Shown: piece after piece, positions 41,662 to 50,194 of the stretch | Layout: each line of letters opens with the position of its first letter | Position numbering within the stretch: the stretch's first letter is position 1 | From: a virus | Reading direction: 5' to 3' (one strand) | DNA length: 64,000 nucleotides | Virus record (IMG/VR): IMGVR_UViG_3300034093_003497 | Span: 1 to 64,000 of that record | The notes under the pieces: model-generated | Databases searched by the model: none | What the model saw: the letters and a program-made list of their open reading frames with translations, nothing else | What the model was told of the DNA's origin: nothing | Made by a program: the position numbers and the translations under genes

Positions 41662-42530
41662 TATGCACCATTCTTTTGAGCAAATATTTTAAATTCTTCC
41701 CGGTCCACGTTCTTTATTGGAACAATTTCACCGGTCATTCCGACGACCGCCGAAGCTTCTCCCATAGGATTTCTCCATTCTCCGTACGGAACAGAGGTCC
41801 AACCTTTTTGTTGGGCGAATTTGGCCGACAGTGCAACATAATCTGGGGCGGAAGGTGTTGGGATTGTCCCGGCACCAACGGCGGAAGTTGCGCCCGGAGT
41901 CGCGCCAGATGCCCCACCAGATGCCCCGCCGTTGCCTGTGGGAGCGTTTTTGGTTACATCCGGTGGGATTGTATCAGAAACTCCCGAATTTGCCCCAGAA
42001 CTCGCTGGTTTTTGTGCCGGTTGCACGACCGCTGGTTTATCAGATGGAGCGGACCCTATATTTGCCGGTTGTTTTTCTGTTGCCGGTTCTTTTGCTGGGG
42101 TTGTTGGCCGGGTTGTTGGCGGGGTGGCTCCGCCTTGCGGGGCGGTTGGCTCTGTCGCGCTTGGTCCTTGTTGGTTGGTGCGCTTTTGCTTGCCTCGTTT
42201 CTTATAATAAAGATTCATTCCGCCCTGTCCGTGAGTTGGGTCCGACTCAAAATGAGTTCCTTTCTGAATTGCTGCCTTTTTATATTCAATCGACGGAAAT
42301 GTTACCAACCAGCCTTCTTTGTTAAATGCTTGGCGTTCCGGAAACTTTCCCTCGTTTTTTAGCATCATCGCTTCAACGCCCTCCATGACAGTTAATTCAT
42401 CCATTCCTCTGTCAATCATACATTCCATCAATACCACAATGTGGACTGGGTCGTATATGTCTAATATGCCGGAGTTAATTCTATCGTCTATTCCTGCCTC
42501 GGTTATAATATTGTCTATAAAAGTATTCAC
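41661..42530 (-). CDS. Hypothetical protein with Pro/Ala/Gly-rich linker
   Basis: 289 aa. Residues 1-110 form a folded helical domain (MNTFIDNIITEAGIDD...); about 115-235 is a disordered Pro/Thr/Ala/Gly linker; 236-289 is a small domain with KGWTSVPYGEWRNPMGE. The N-terminal I-T-E-A-G fits the T4 gp21 cleavage pattern [IL]-x-E-[AG], hinting at head processing. Function unknown. Confidence 0.65.
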   Translation of the reverse strand: MNTFIDNIITEAGIDDRINSGILDIYDPVHIVVLMECMIDRGMDELTVMEGVEAMMLKNEGKFPERQAFNKEGWLVTFPSIEYKKAAIQKGTHFESDPTHGQGGMNLYYKKRGKQKRTNQQGPSATEPTAPQGGATPPTTRPTTPAKEPATEKQPANIGSAPSDKPAVVQPAQKPASSGANSGVSDTIPPDVTKNAPTGNGGASGGASGATPGATSAVGAGTIPTPSAPDYVALSAKFAQQKGWTSVPYGEWRNPMGEASAVVGMTGEIVPIKNVDREEFKIFAQKNGA

Positions 42531-42544
42531 GGGTTTCTCTATAA

Positions 42545-43543
42545 TTATATAAACACTTTGAGTTTTATACCTTTTGACAGACGATTGAACACAAAATAAT
42601 TAAAAAACTCCTCTTTTTTTACATAAAAAGCGTCTTTTCCGAGCTTGTTTACTACCACAATACCTTCGGTATAATGAATCATGGGCAATAACTCGGCAGT
42701 AATCGTTGTACAAGATATCGCCTTGGTGAAATATGAAATCTGTTTCAGGGTTGGAATAGTTATATGTTCAAGTGTGTCCGTCACTCGACTTAAAGTCACT
42801 TTCCTCGGTTTATTGCTTTCCATTTCTCGTAGAACTTCCGGACCGTTTTCTATCTTAGCTATGATAACCTTACCATCTATGTGCAGTTTTGCGTAATTTA
42901 TTGGAGCATCAACCTCGACTTGATTTAGTCGTTTTCCTACAAGTTCTAGCCCAGAGAATACGGTTGTTCCCATTTCTTCCTCGTTTAAATTATCTATAAA
43001 ATCACAAACATAATCTTTTTCATCCTGACTTGCGGGTCTTCCCTCAAATTTGTGGTCGTCCGTTATAACACTCTTTAGGTAATTTCTGGCATTTTCGTTT
43101 TTCTCTAAAATGTGAGTGAGAGCACGCAGCGCCTTTGTGAACATCAAATTTTTGTATCCGTGGATTGACGCGTTCTCTAATTTTATATTTGACCCATCAT
43201 CCAGAGCCTTTACATCGACAGTTTTGTTTCCGGGTAAAATTAAATCTCCTATATTACTTCCCCCGGAAATGCAACCTCGGAGCAAAAATACAAACGGTAT
43301 TTCACCGAAATGCAAATTCTTTTTCCTCGAAAGTGAATTTATATAATCAATAATCTCGGAATATTTTGCGTTGTTGTATTCCGCGACCGCCGCTTCCACC
43401 GATTCGCAACTATTATACAATTCAGCAAAGCTTGGATTTTTCTTCAATATTTCAATTAACCTCGGTATAACTTCAATGTCAATTTTCTTAAAGTTGTTTC
43501 CGACCTCCGAGATTATGTCATTTACCATATTATTAAATATCAA
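42545..43543 (-). CDS. Hypothetical protein, possible PD-(D/E)XK-like fold
   Basis: 332 aa. GEIPFVFLLRGC...GDLILPGNKTVDVKAL, with D then D-x-K, is the pattern of restriction-type nuclease folds, and similar proteins occur in other T4-like phages, where their role is uncertain. The rest is helical. It overlaps the family A polymerase gene by four bases. Nuclease activity is an inference. Confidence 0.5.
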   Translation of the reverse strand: MIFNNMVNDIISEVGNNFKKIDIEVIPRLIEILKKNPSFAELYNSCESVEAAVAEYNNAKYSEIIDYINSLSRKKNLHFGEIPFVFLLRGCISGGSNIGDLILPGNKTVDVKALDDGSNIKLENASIHGYKNLMFTKALRALTHILEKNENARNYLKSVITDDHKFEGRPASQDEKDYVCDFIDNLNEEEMGTTVFSGLELVGKRLNQVEVDAPINYAKLHIDGKVIIAKIENGPEVLREMESNKPRKVTLSRVTDTLEHITIPTLKQISYFTKAISCTTITAELLPMIHYTEGIVVVNKLGKDAFYVKKEEFFNYFVFNRLSKGIKLKVFI

Positions 43544-44907
43544 GAAATTTTGATATGCTGCATATCCTTGTAAGATTTTCCAACATAGACCTTAACCGGA
43601 AATTTTTCTTGTTCCATAATATTCTTAATTTTACGTATTGTGTCTATTTTATCTTCCTTGTGGACATCGAACAAAATGCTGTCGTATGTATATAATATCG
43701 CCTTGGTCTTTTTTGATTCTAAATTATCCAATAATTCTCCCAGAACATCTACTGCCATTTCCGTCTCGAATGCTTGTAATATATAGTTGAATAACTTATT
43801 GGGAGTTGCGTCTTCAATATGGCACGCCCTAATCTCGCGTCGGTACTTTGGGGTTTCTATATACCCATTCTCCTCGAAAAATTTCCAGCGGTGGTTTATA
43901 TATTCTTGAATTTTTGCAAATAGCGGGATGTGCAGAAATTTTTCACTTAGTCCACCATATATCTGGGTGAATGTAAATCCTTTGGCTACTGCAATATCTT
44001 CTTCGTTGATTTCCTCTTTGTTGAAATAATACCTCGCCAAGTATTCGTAGGGATTCACCGAAACATCCATCGGGAAATTGACAAGGTGCGCAATCAATCT
44101 TGGATGGAATGCGCTATAATCCATCATTATTAATGTGCCCTCATTTCCATATCTGGATACGAAACATTCTCGGCTGTTATCGGATTTATTTAGTGCCGCA
44201 TAATTGATTCCACCAAACCGGTTGCTTGGTCTTCCGGTCGATGTCAACAAATTATATTGAGAATATATTATTCCATTTTTTATATGTTTTTCTTGCTCGT
44301 TTCCAAATTCGTCCACGAAATCGTCGGTAACATACAATCCATTGGACTCCAACCTAGCAAAACAGTTGGTCATTTTATTATTGACGAACATGAGTCCCGG
44401 TTCGTCTACCATAGAAATATTCAATGGAAGGGCTCGTTTAACTTTGTCAGAAAAAAGACGTGCGTGTTTGAATAACGGAATACACTTATTTGTATCAGGT
44501 AAATTCCGAAATATTGAATTTATGAAACGGTGAGAATTAGTCGTAGCATCGTCATCATCTTCGGTCCCGGTGCTAAGATATCTCAATAGTCGTATATCTA
44601 GTAGACCGCAATCTTCTCCAAACAGTTGCGTTACGCTTTTTTTGTCGAACGTATATTTCCTTTGGATTGATGTGGAAAGTGCTCGGCGAATGATATCGAA
44701 TATCCCCGGCAAAGGAGAAGACTCGTTGTGCTCTATTGGAACACACCACTCCGTGTCCGATGACAGAAAATAGAAAAACAACAAACTTGCACGATTATTC
44801 AGATAATGCTTCTGCCCATCTACACACACTACGTCCAATACCAATTGGTCGGTACTTATGTTGGCTGTTAGCAAGGATAAATCAAATGTACTTTCTACAA
44901 TAGTCAC
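43540..44907 (-). CDS. Divergent family A DNA polymerase
   Basis: 455 aa. The stretch TSTGRPSNRFGGINYAAL is the family A primer-binding T-x-T-G-R region, LIMMDYSAFHPRLIAHL is motif A (catalytic Asp; family DYSxIELR), AKGFTFTQIYGG is motif B, and YTYDSILFDV is motif C, where the usual H-D-E is Y-D-S. Both catalytic Asp are kept. No intact 3'-5' exonuclease motif set was found in the 200-residue N-terminus. It could be a repair or specialised polymerase beside the gp43-like enzyme. It sits among tail genes. Confidence 0.75.
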   Translation of the reverse strand: MTIVESTFDLSLLTANISTDQLVLDVVCVDGQKHYLNNRASLLFFYFLSSDTEWCVPIEHNESSPLPGIFDIIRRALSTSIQRKYTFDKKSVTQLFGEDCGLLDIRLLRYLSTGTEDDDDATTNSHRFINSIFRNLPDTNKCIPLFKHARLFSDKVKRALPLNISMVDEPGLMFVNNKMTNCFARLESNGLYVTDDFVDEFGNEQEKHIKNGIIYSQYNLLTSTGRPSNRFGGINYAALNKSDNSRECFVSRYGNEGTLIMMDYSAFHPRLIAHLVNFPMDVSVNPYEYLARYYFNKEEINEEDIAVAKGFTFTQIYGGLSEKFLHIPLFAKIQEYINHRWKFFEENGYIETPKYRREIRACHIEDATPNKLFNYILQAFETEMAVDVLGELLDNLESKKTKAILYTYDSILFDVHKEDKIDTIRKIKNIMEQEKFPVKVYVGKSYKDMQHIKIS

Positions 44908-44914
44908 TTAACCA

Positions 44915-44942
44915 ACACTAACCAATAGACTCGATCTGTCAA
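44915..44942 (-). promoter_or_regulatory. Sigma-70-like promoter
   Basis: Minus strand TTGACA, 16 bases, TAGTGT, eight bases upstream of the family A polymerase ATG, giving almost no leader. Confidence 0.5.
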
Positions 44943-44947
44943 CCAAA

Positions 44948-45337
44948 TTAGTATCCGCGCCAATATTCCAACGGATTCTGCAATAACCTAGACAAGTCAA
45001 GTTCTTGTTCTTTTTTTATTCGGTCAATCTCGAATAAATTTTGTTGCGATACTCCTATAATATTAACCATGGAGCTAGACCTGATCGTATCTTTAATTCC
45101 CGTAATTCTCCAATTCAAATACACAATTTTGTACAATATTGTATTGATGCTTTTTGCGTCTTCGGGGCGAATTTCCATCAATATATTCTCGTTAACTTTT
45201 TTTATAAAAACCCGCGTGAAATATCCATTATTATAATCACTATCCTTTGGATGTGGTTTATTTGTCGAGGGGGATATGCCAGTCAATTTCCCGGAGCTTC
45301 CTCCATATTCCGCAGCTATAGCATCATTGTATTTCAT
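44948..45337 (-). CDS. Hypothetical tail-associated protein, 129 aa
   Basis: N-terminus is polar (SGKLTGISPSTNKPHPKDSD), followed by a beta-helix mix and ELDLSRLLQNPLEYWRGY at the end. Its start overlaps the stop of the large baseplate gene by one base. Probably a baseplate component. Confidence 0.6.
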   Translation of the reverse strand: MKYNDAIAAEYGGSSGKLTGISPSTNKPHPKDSDYNNGYFTRVFIKKVNENILMEIRPEDAKSINTILYKIVYLNWRITGIKDTIRSSSMVNIIGVSQQNLFEIDRIKKEQELDLSRLLQNPLEYWRGY

Positions 45338-47763
45338 TATTTAAAAATTGTCAACGGTCTGGCTTGTGCCGAAATTTCCGTAATCCATATCTTGTTTTCT
45401 ATTCTTTGGGATACATTGGAAACTTGCCATACTGCCCGGTCATATCCATATGAACTTGGCACGTGGTCCAACGTGAATTGGGCCAGATACCGCACTCCAC
45501 CAATTCCCAGTAGTTCCATTTTAAACGTAGTCCCCGGCATAGGACTGTTGTTGGTATATATGGATTTTTTGTTTTTAATATCCAACAGTATGGATTTCAT
45601 GAATGTTGAATCTAATTCGCACAGTATATATTGCTTAACAGCATCTCCCTTGCCCGTCGTGTAAGTATAAAAATTGCTATTATCTGCCAATAGTCTCTTA
45701 TATTTTGATTGTGTTGAATTTGGGTTATTTTGTTCGCTGTTTGCCGGAGTGATTTTGGTGTATACTGCTCGGTCGAACATTCTATCGCCGCGTGATAATT
45801 TACTATACACTATATTCTTTGGGTCATAGTTGGCAGTACCATATCCGGTGGGTAGAGTTTTTTTGCCGCTGCTGCTCTGCATTATCATTTGATTTGACAT
45901 TTCAGGAGCCATTTTTATTTCCAAATTTGCGGATTTCATATATGCTGAACTTACTGCGCCAACTGAAATTCTTTGTAAAGTCTCCGCCAATTCTTTCGTA
46001 GTTATAGAAGTAAAATTTACATCGATTACGGAGTACTTAGTATTATCTACGGTATGTGGGATTAATTTCAATTGTGATATATCGCACACCGAATTTGAAA
46101 TGTGCTGCAACAAATCTTCTATGAGAGTTCGAACATTGTCATTCTTCGAGACGAGCGATTTAAATAATTCGACGGATACATAAATATCTTCCAAATACCC
46201 CCAATATCCAGCGTCAACTTTGCCCGGTCCGATATTTGGGACATAATCGGAATATACCGGAAATGACCTACCCTCCGGATTAATTATCTCATGTAAATTA
46301 TCATAAGTGTCATCGAATTTATTCTCCTCTATGAAAGCCTTTATTGTTGGAAACAGCGTATAGTAAGCGCCTTCTGGCTTCCCTCCTTGTGTGCCAGTTC
46401 CCCCGATAGACTGTATACTCCTCAGTGTTGCCGCGTCTCTCGGTCCCTGTACTTCTCGAATTGTCCCCACGCCACCAATTCCTCCCATATTAATCGGGGA
46501 AATCGCGATCTTTCTGGCGGATTCCTCGGTAACAAATCTTGGCGCAATTTGGTTTGGTATCAATATGTTTTTACTGGTGGATTTTAATGCCGGGTGTGCA
46601 CACATTACCACTCCGGAAATATCGAGAGAGTTTCCCTTGACATTGGTATCCTTATCGTCTGGGTCAAGAAATTGTATTTCAAAAAACCGATTTATTATAT
46701 CAACGATTAAATCCATTCTAAACCACACTTTAGAATCGGCGTTGGCGGAATCAAACCATCCGGCGTCTCCGCTTTTAAATATTCTTCCACGGGTAGATAC
46801 TTTGATATCATTGGAAACGTCGCGAATTTGTCTGGCCGTGGTTACTCCACCAATCCCGCCCATATTAACAACAGAAAATTCGGGCACGGCGGTCTTCTTA
46901 TTCTTTATGCCCAAATTATCTATGTCTTCATACACAAATTCCACAAAGTCTTTCAACTTTATGGAGCCGCTGCTATTGGTAGGGTTGGTCGCCGCCGAAT
47001 TTTTTCCGTGGTATGATTGTCCACTGATGAATCGGTTTGCATTTGTTATGCTGGTGAAACAATTATATCCACCGGCTGCGTCAAGAGTATATCCATAGTC
47101 ATTTATACGCCCCATAGCCAAATCGTAATTTCCCTTGGATTGTTTAATCCATTTATAAGTGTAGTCAGGGTCTCCACTATATATTTTATACAACCAATCA
47201 ATATCTTGCAAATCTACCAAAGATTCATTACTATAATTATTCCATCCCCATTCGACCAATAAAGTTATGTTCGGGGTCAGAAAGTACGGAGTCAAATACT
47301 CCAATTGCTCTAACGAGTAACATTTCCATGTTATTTTAGTTGTTCTACACAGCGCATTGAAACTACTGTTTGTTCCGCCGGAAAACTCGGTCTCTACCGA
47401 AACTATACTTGGGGGTGGTCTATGCGGAAAATCATTGCCAGTATATTCTCCTACCCCGCCGACCGCCAAAATTTCGTGTGGATTGCCAACCGCGTCCACG
47501 CCTATAGTTATGCGGCGGTTTTTAAATCCATAGCTAGCGTCGAATCCATTTGTTCCGCCCATTACAAATCCCTCTAGATTCGGTGCCGCGCCACTTATTC
47601 CATTGGAAAATACTCTAGTCCACGCAGTTCTTGGTCCACTGTATGGCTTACCGTCGGTTAAATTTGGATTGAAATCATATTCACCCGCTCTGTTATTCAG
47701 TTCAGTTTTAATCCATTCGTCTAATGGGTGCAGCCCCCATGGAAATATTTTAGTGTCGGCCAT
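45337..47763 (-). CDS. Large baseplate/tail structural protein
   Basis: 808 aa, not placed in a named T4 family. It is rich in Gly, Asn and aromatic residues. LTPNITLLVEWGWNNYSNESLVDL and a C-terminal TTFKMELLGIGGVRYLAQF segment resemble baseplate hub proteins of large myoviruses. A Gly-Gly-rich motif (NMGGIGGVTT, NMGGIGGVGT, SIGGTGTQGG) recurs near 300, 420 and 450. Follows the gp53-like gene. Confidence 0.65.
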   Translation of the reverse strand: MADTKIFPWGLHPLDEWIKTELNNRAGEYDFNPNLTDGKPYSGPRTAWTRVFSNGISGAAPNLEGFVMGGTNGFDASYGFKNRRITIGVDAVGNPHEILAVGGVGEYTGNDFPHRPPPSIVSVETEFSGGTNSSFNALCRTTKITWKCYSLEQLEYLTPYFLTPNITLLVEWGWNNYSNESLVDLQDIDWLYKIYSGDPDYTYKWIKQSKGNYDLAMGRINDYGYTLDAAGGYNCFTSITNANRFISGQSYHGKNSAATNPTNSSGSIKLKDFVEFVYEDIDNLGIKNKKTAVPEFSVVNMGGIGGVTTARQIRDVSNDIKVSTRGRIFKSGDAGWFDSANADSKVWFRMDLIVDIINRFFEIQFLDPDDKDTNVKGNSLDISGVVMCAHPALKSTSKNILIPNQIAPRFVTEESARKIAISPINMGGIGGVGTIREVQGPRDAATLRSIQSIGGTGTQGGKPEGAYYTLFPTIKAFIEENKFDDTYDNLHEIINPEGRSFPVYSDYVPNIGPGKVDAGYWGYLEDIYVSVELFKSLVSKNDNVRTLIEDLLQHISNSVCDISQLKLIPHTVDNTKYSVIDVNFTSITTKELAETLQRISVGAVSSAYMKSANLEIKMAPEMSNQMIMQSSSGKKTLPTGYGTANYDPKNIVYSKLSRGDRMFDRAVYTKITPANSEQNNPNSTQSKYKRLLADNSNFYTYTTGKGDAVKQYILCELDSTFMKSILLDIKNKKSIYTNNSPMPGTTFKMELLGIGGVRYLAQFTLDHVPSSYGYDRAVWQVSNVSQRIENKIWITEISAQARPLTIFK

Positions 47764-47777
47764 AATTTTTATAACAA

Positions 47778-48080
47778 TTATATTCCATTTTCGCGCTTGA
47801 AATTGCTAACAATTAAGTCTATATTTTTTGGTATTCTTATTTGCTCTCCGGTTGGAGCCTTTAGTGTAGCTTTTATACCATTGGCCTGTGCAATTACCCA
47901 CCAAAGCGTAACATCGTTGTAAAATTTAAACGCAAGGCTGTCCAAGAAATCTGTGTCGGTTGCGTAAATGTATATGTCATTGGCTCCAATTGGAATTTTT
48001 GGATATCTCGTTGTACTATATACCCTCTTACCATCATAGCGAGCAAATACATTTCTACCATTTGGATTATATCTATTCAT
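47778..48080 (-). CDS. Baseplate wedge protein, gp53/LysM-like
   Basis: 100 aa. DTDFLDSLAFKFYNDVTLWWVIAQANGI followed by PTGEQIRIP is the LysM-like pattern of T4 gp53-type wedge proteins. In T4 gp53 helps join baseplate wedges. Two genes of tail structure flank it closely. Confidence 0.8.
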   Translation of the reverse strand: MNRYNPNGRNVFARYDGKRVYSTTRYPKIPIGANDIYIYATDTDFLDSLAFKFYNDVTLWWVIAQANGIKATLKAPTGEQIRIPKNIDLIVSNFKRENGI

Positions 48081-48082
48081 TT

Positions 48083-50176
48083 TTATAGTGGAGAATTAAA
48101 CCCGAAATGTTCGTTGGTGACCAAAGATTTTTGCTTTTCTAGAAGTTTCATGGAAACTGAGATGTCGACTTTCATTGGAAGTTGTCTCGATGCTTCGCCT
48201 TTTATAGTTATTCTTTTGGTTGGGCTTGCACTGTATGAATAATCTTCCCCGCGATATGTTTCCCAATTTGCGTCGTCGGGTATGTTTATGCTAACCGAAA
48301 ATATCACACACGGTTGGTCGTAATACATATCACCAAGCCGCAATGTTACCATCGGAGGATAAATGAATCTACCTTCATTGCCAGTTGTATTTTCACTCAA
48401 ATCTCCCGTGTTTATTGCAGGTTCGGTATATTTGCTCGGCCTAGTCAGTCCGACCAAGTAATTAATTCTTTTCCACATAGGAACAAGTTCTTGTAAGCTG
48501 TTGGCGTATACCGTAAAAGAAAACGCCGTTTCGCGAGAGAACCCTTTATATAGGTACAATTTGTCAGCGCGACCCATGTAATTAATGTCTTCCCATTCCG
48601 CGGAATTTTGTTCGTTTACACTCGACACAGTTGCTCTGAATGGAATATAAATTTGATTTATTAAATCATAAAAATAGAAGAATATAATATCCCTAGACTT
48701 GGCTTTATTGGTTCCAAATCTGCCCTGTGTTAGTTCTCGTGGTTCTTCTTCCCGAGAACCGCTCAATACTCCTAGCGCATTATACCTATCTTCACTATCC
48801 TCATAAGTATTGTATATGGAAAATTCTGGAGTATAACCGCCCGGTTCTTTTTTTAATCCTCTGGATTTTGCAAACCAGTTTGCCTCTTCAATTGTAGCAC
48901 TCGCCCCGAACATATCTGTGTATGTACCTCGGGAACTTCCTTTGCCCGGAATTTGCATATAAGTTGGATATGATACACCGTTGGCATCTTTCACTTCGGT
49001 ATATCTTTCCGCCGATTTCCTAAATTGCGGGGCTTCATTTTTATACGAATCTATGGTCTTCTCCATATTCTCGTGCAACTTTTTTAAATTATTTATTTGT
49101 ATAGTAACAACGTTGCCAGTTATCTCCGACGTTGTATCTCCAACTGCGTCGTTTGTTATTTTTGGAGTCGATGCATATATCATCGATGTATCTTCCGGGT
49201 CTTTCCTTCCGGGATAATAACGATGGAAATTTTTTACGGTGTCGACCCCGGTGGTTTTTGCGGTACCAGCCCCCGAAATTTTATCATTGTAGAATATAGC
49301 ACTGGCACGATGGGGAGTGGTCAAGAATCCCGACTTGTCGTCAAGAAATGCGTAGTATGCGCCGTCCTGACCAGTTGGATATTCTGGTCTATACTCCCAT
49401 TTTAATGTATCACTTCCAAATCGGTATGGATTTGTACTTGGAATCAATCGGGTCAATCTACCAATAAGTGCTTTGCCCATATTTTCCAAGAATCCCCCGC
49501 CGCCACCCTTGGATGCACCGGACACCCACAAACTAGAAAATTTACTGCTGGCATTGGCCCCAGTATCAAATCTTATCATTCCATATTTCGCGCCTCCCAA
49601 TTCTCCCGCGTATTTGGAATAAGGAAGCACGCCATTCTTTCCAGTTGCAGTTCCGTCAATCGTCGCCTGTTTTCCTCCGCTGGTCTCCATACCAATTGTA
49701 CTCTTCAATGAGTCTAAGAAAAAATTCAATATTCCACCGCTCGTCTCAAGATGGCGTATTGGATAATCTATCAACCCCAACGAGCCCGGTTTGGCTGTTG
49801 CTTTAATTAGGCTGATTGGATTATATATCCGAGTTTCATTGAATGCATTTGTATTTTGCAACAAATACTGAGTGCCAATATATAAAATTCCATTTCCACT
49901 CGCCGCAAACTTTCCAACTCGTTGCAAATCTCGAACGGTAGAACCAATTGGAAATGCTTGACTGTCATACTTTGTAAGATTCTTTATTGTATTTGAATCG
50001 GTAAGTTTTGTATATACAAACGGCTGACTGAATCCTATTCCGTTGCTGGACCCATCATACGGAGAGTACTTATTATATATTTCGTTGGATTTTGCCGAAA
50101 ACGCAGCAAGTCGTTTATCAGAAGTACTTCTGACAATCGGGCTCAAATTGTTTGGTGGCGTAAAATCTGTTAACAT
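48083..50176 (-). CDS. Baseplate/tail-tube junction-type structural protein
   Basis: 697 aa. The C-terminal third has IPFRATVSSVNEQNSAEWEDI, GRADKLYLYKGFSRETAFSF, VPMWKRINYLVGL and a LysM-type-neighbour fold, a domain seen in proteins joining tail tube and baseplate (gp48/gp54 role in T4). The N-terminal part has a Gly-rich loop GASKGGGGGFLENMG. The exact T4 counterpart is not certain. Confidence 0.62.
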   Translation of the reverse strand: MLTDFTPPNNLSPIVRSTSDKRLAAFSAKSNEIYNKYSPYDGSSNGIGFSQPFVYTKLTDSNTIKNLTKYDSQAFPIGSTVRDLQRVGKFAASGNGILYIGTQYLLQNTNAFNETRIYNPISLIKATAKPGSLGLIDYPIRHLETSGGILNFFLDSLKSTIGMETSGGKQATIDGTATGKNGVLPYSKYAGELGGAKYGMIRFDTGANASSKFSSLWVSGASKGGGGGFLENMGKALIGRLTRLIPSTNPYRFGSDTLKWEYRPEYPTGQDGAYYAFLDDKSGFLTTPHRASAIFYNDKISGAGTAKTTGVDTVKNFHRYYPGRKDPEDTSMIYASTPKITNDAVGDTTSEITGNVVTIQINNLKKLHENMEKTIDSYKNEAPQFRKSAERYTEVKDANGVSYPTYMQIPGKGSSRGTYTDMFGASATIEEANWFAKSRGLKKEPGGYTPEFSIYNTYEDSEDRYNALGVLSGSREEEPRELTQGRFGTNKAKSRDIIFFYFYDLINQIYIPFRATVSSVNEQNSAEWEDINYMGRADKLYLYKGFSRETAFSFTVYANSLQELVPMWKRINYLVGLTRPSKYTEPAINTGDLSENTTGNEGRFIYPPMVTLRLGDMYYDQPCVIFSVSINIPDDANWETYRGEDYSYSASPTKRITIKGEASRQLPMKVDISVSMKLLEKQKSLVTNEHFGFNSPL

Positions 50177-50194
50177 ATACTATAAATATTACCG

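Noticed and set aside
41643-42362. Plus-strand Cys/Trp/Arg-rich ORF opposite the Pro/Ala-rich gene
   Set aside because: Composition is that of a frame-shadow of a G/C-rich linker; the minus-strand gene has ordered domains at both ends.
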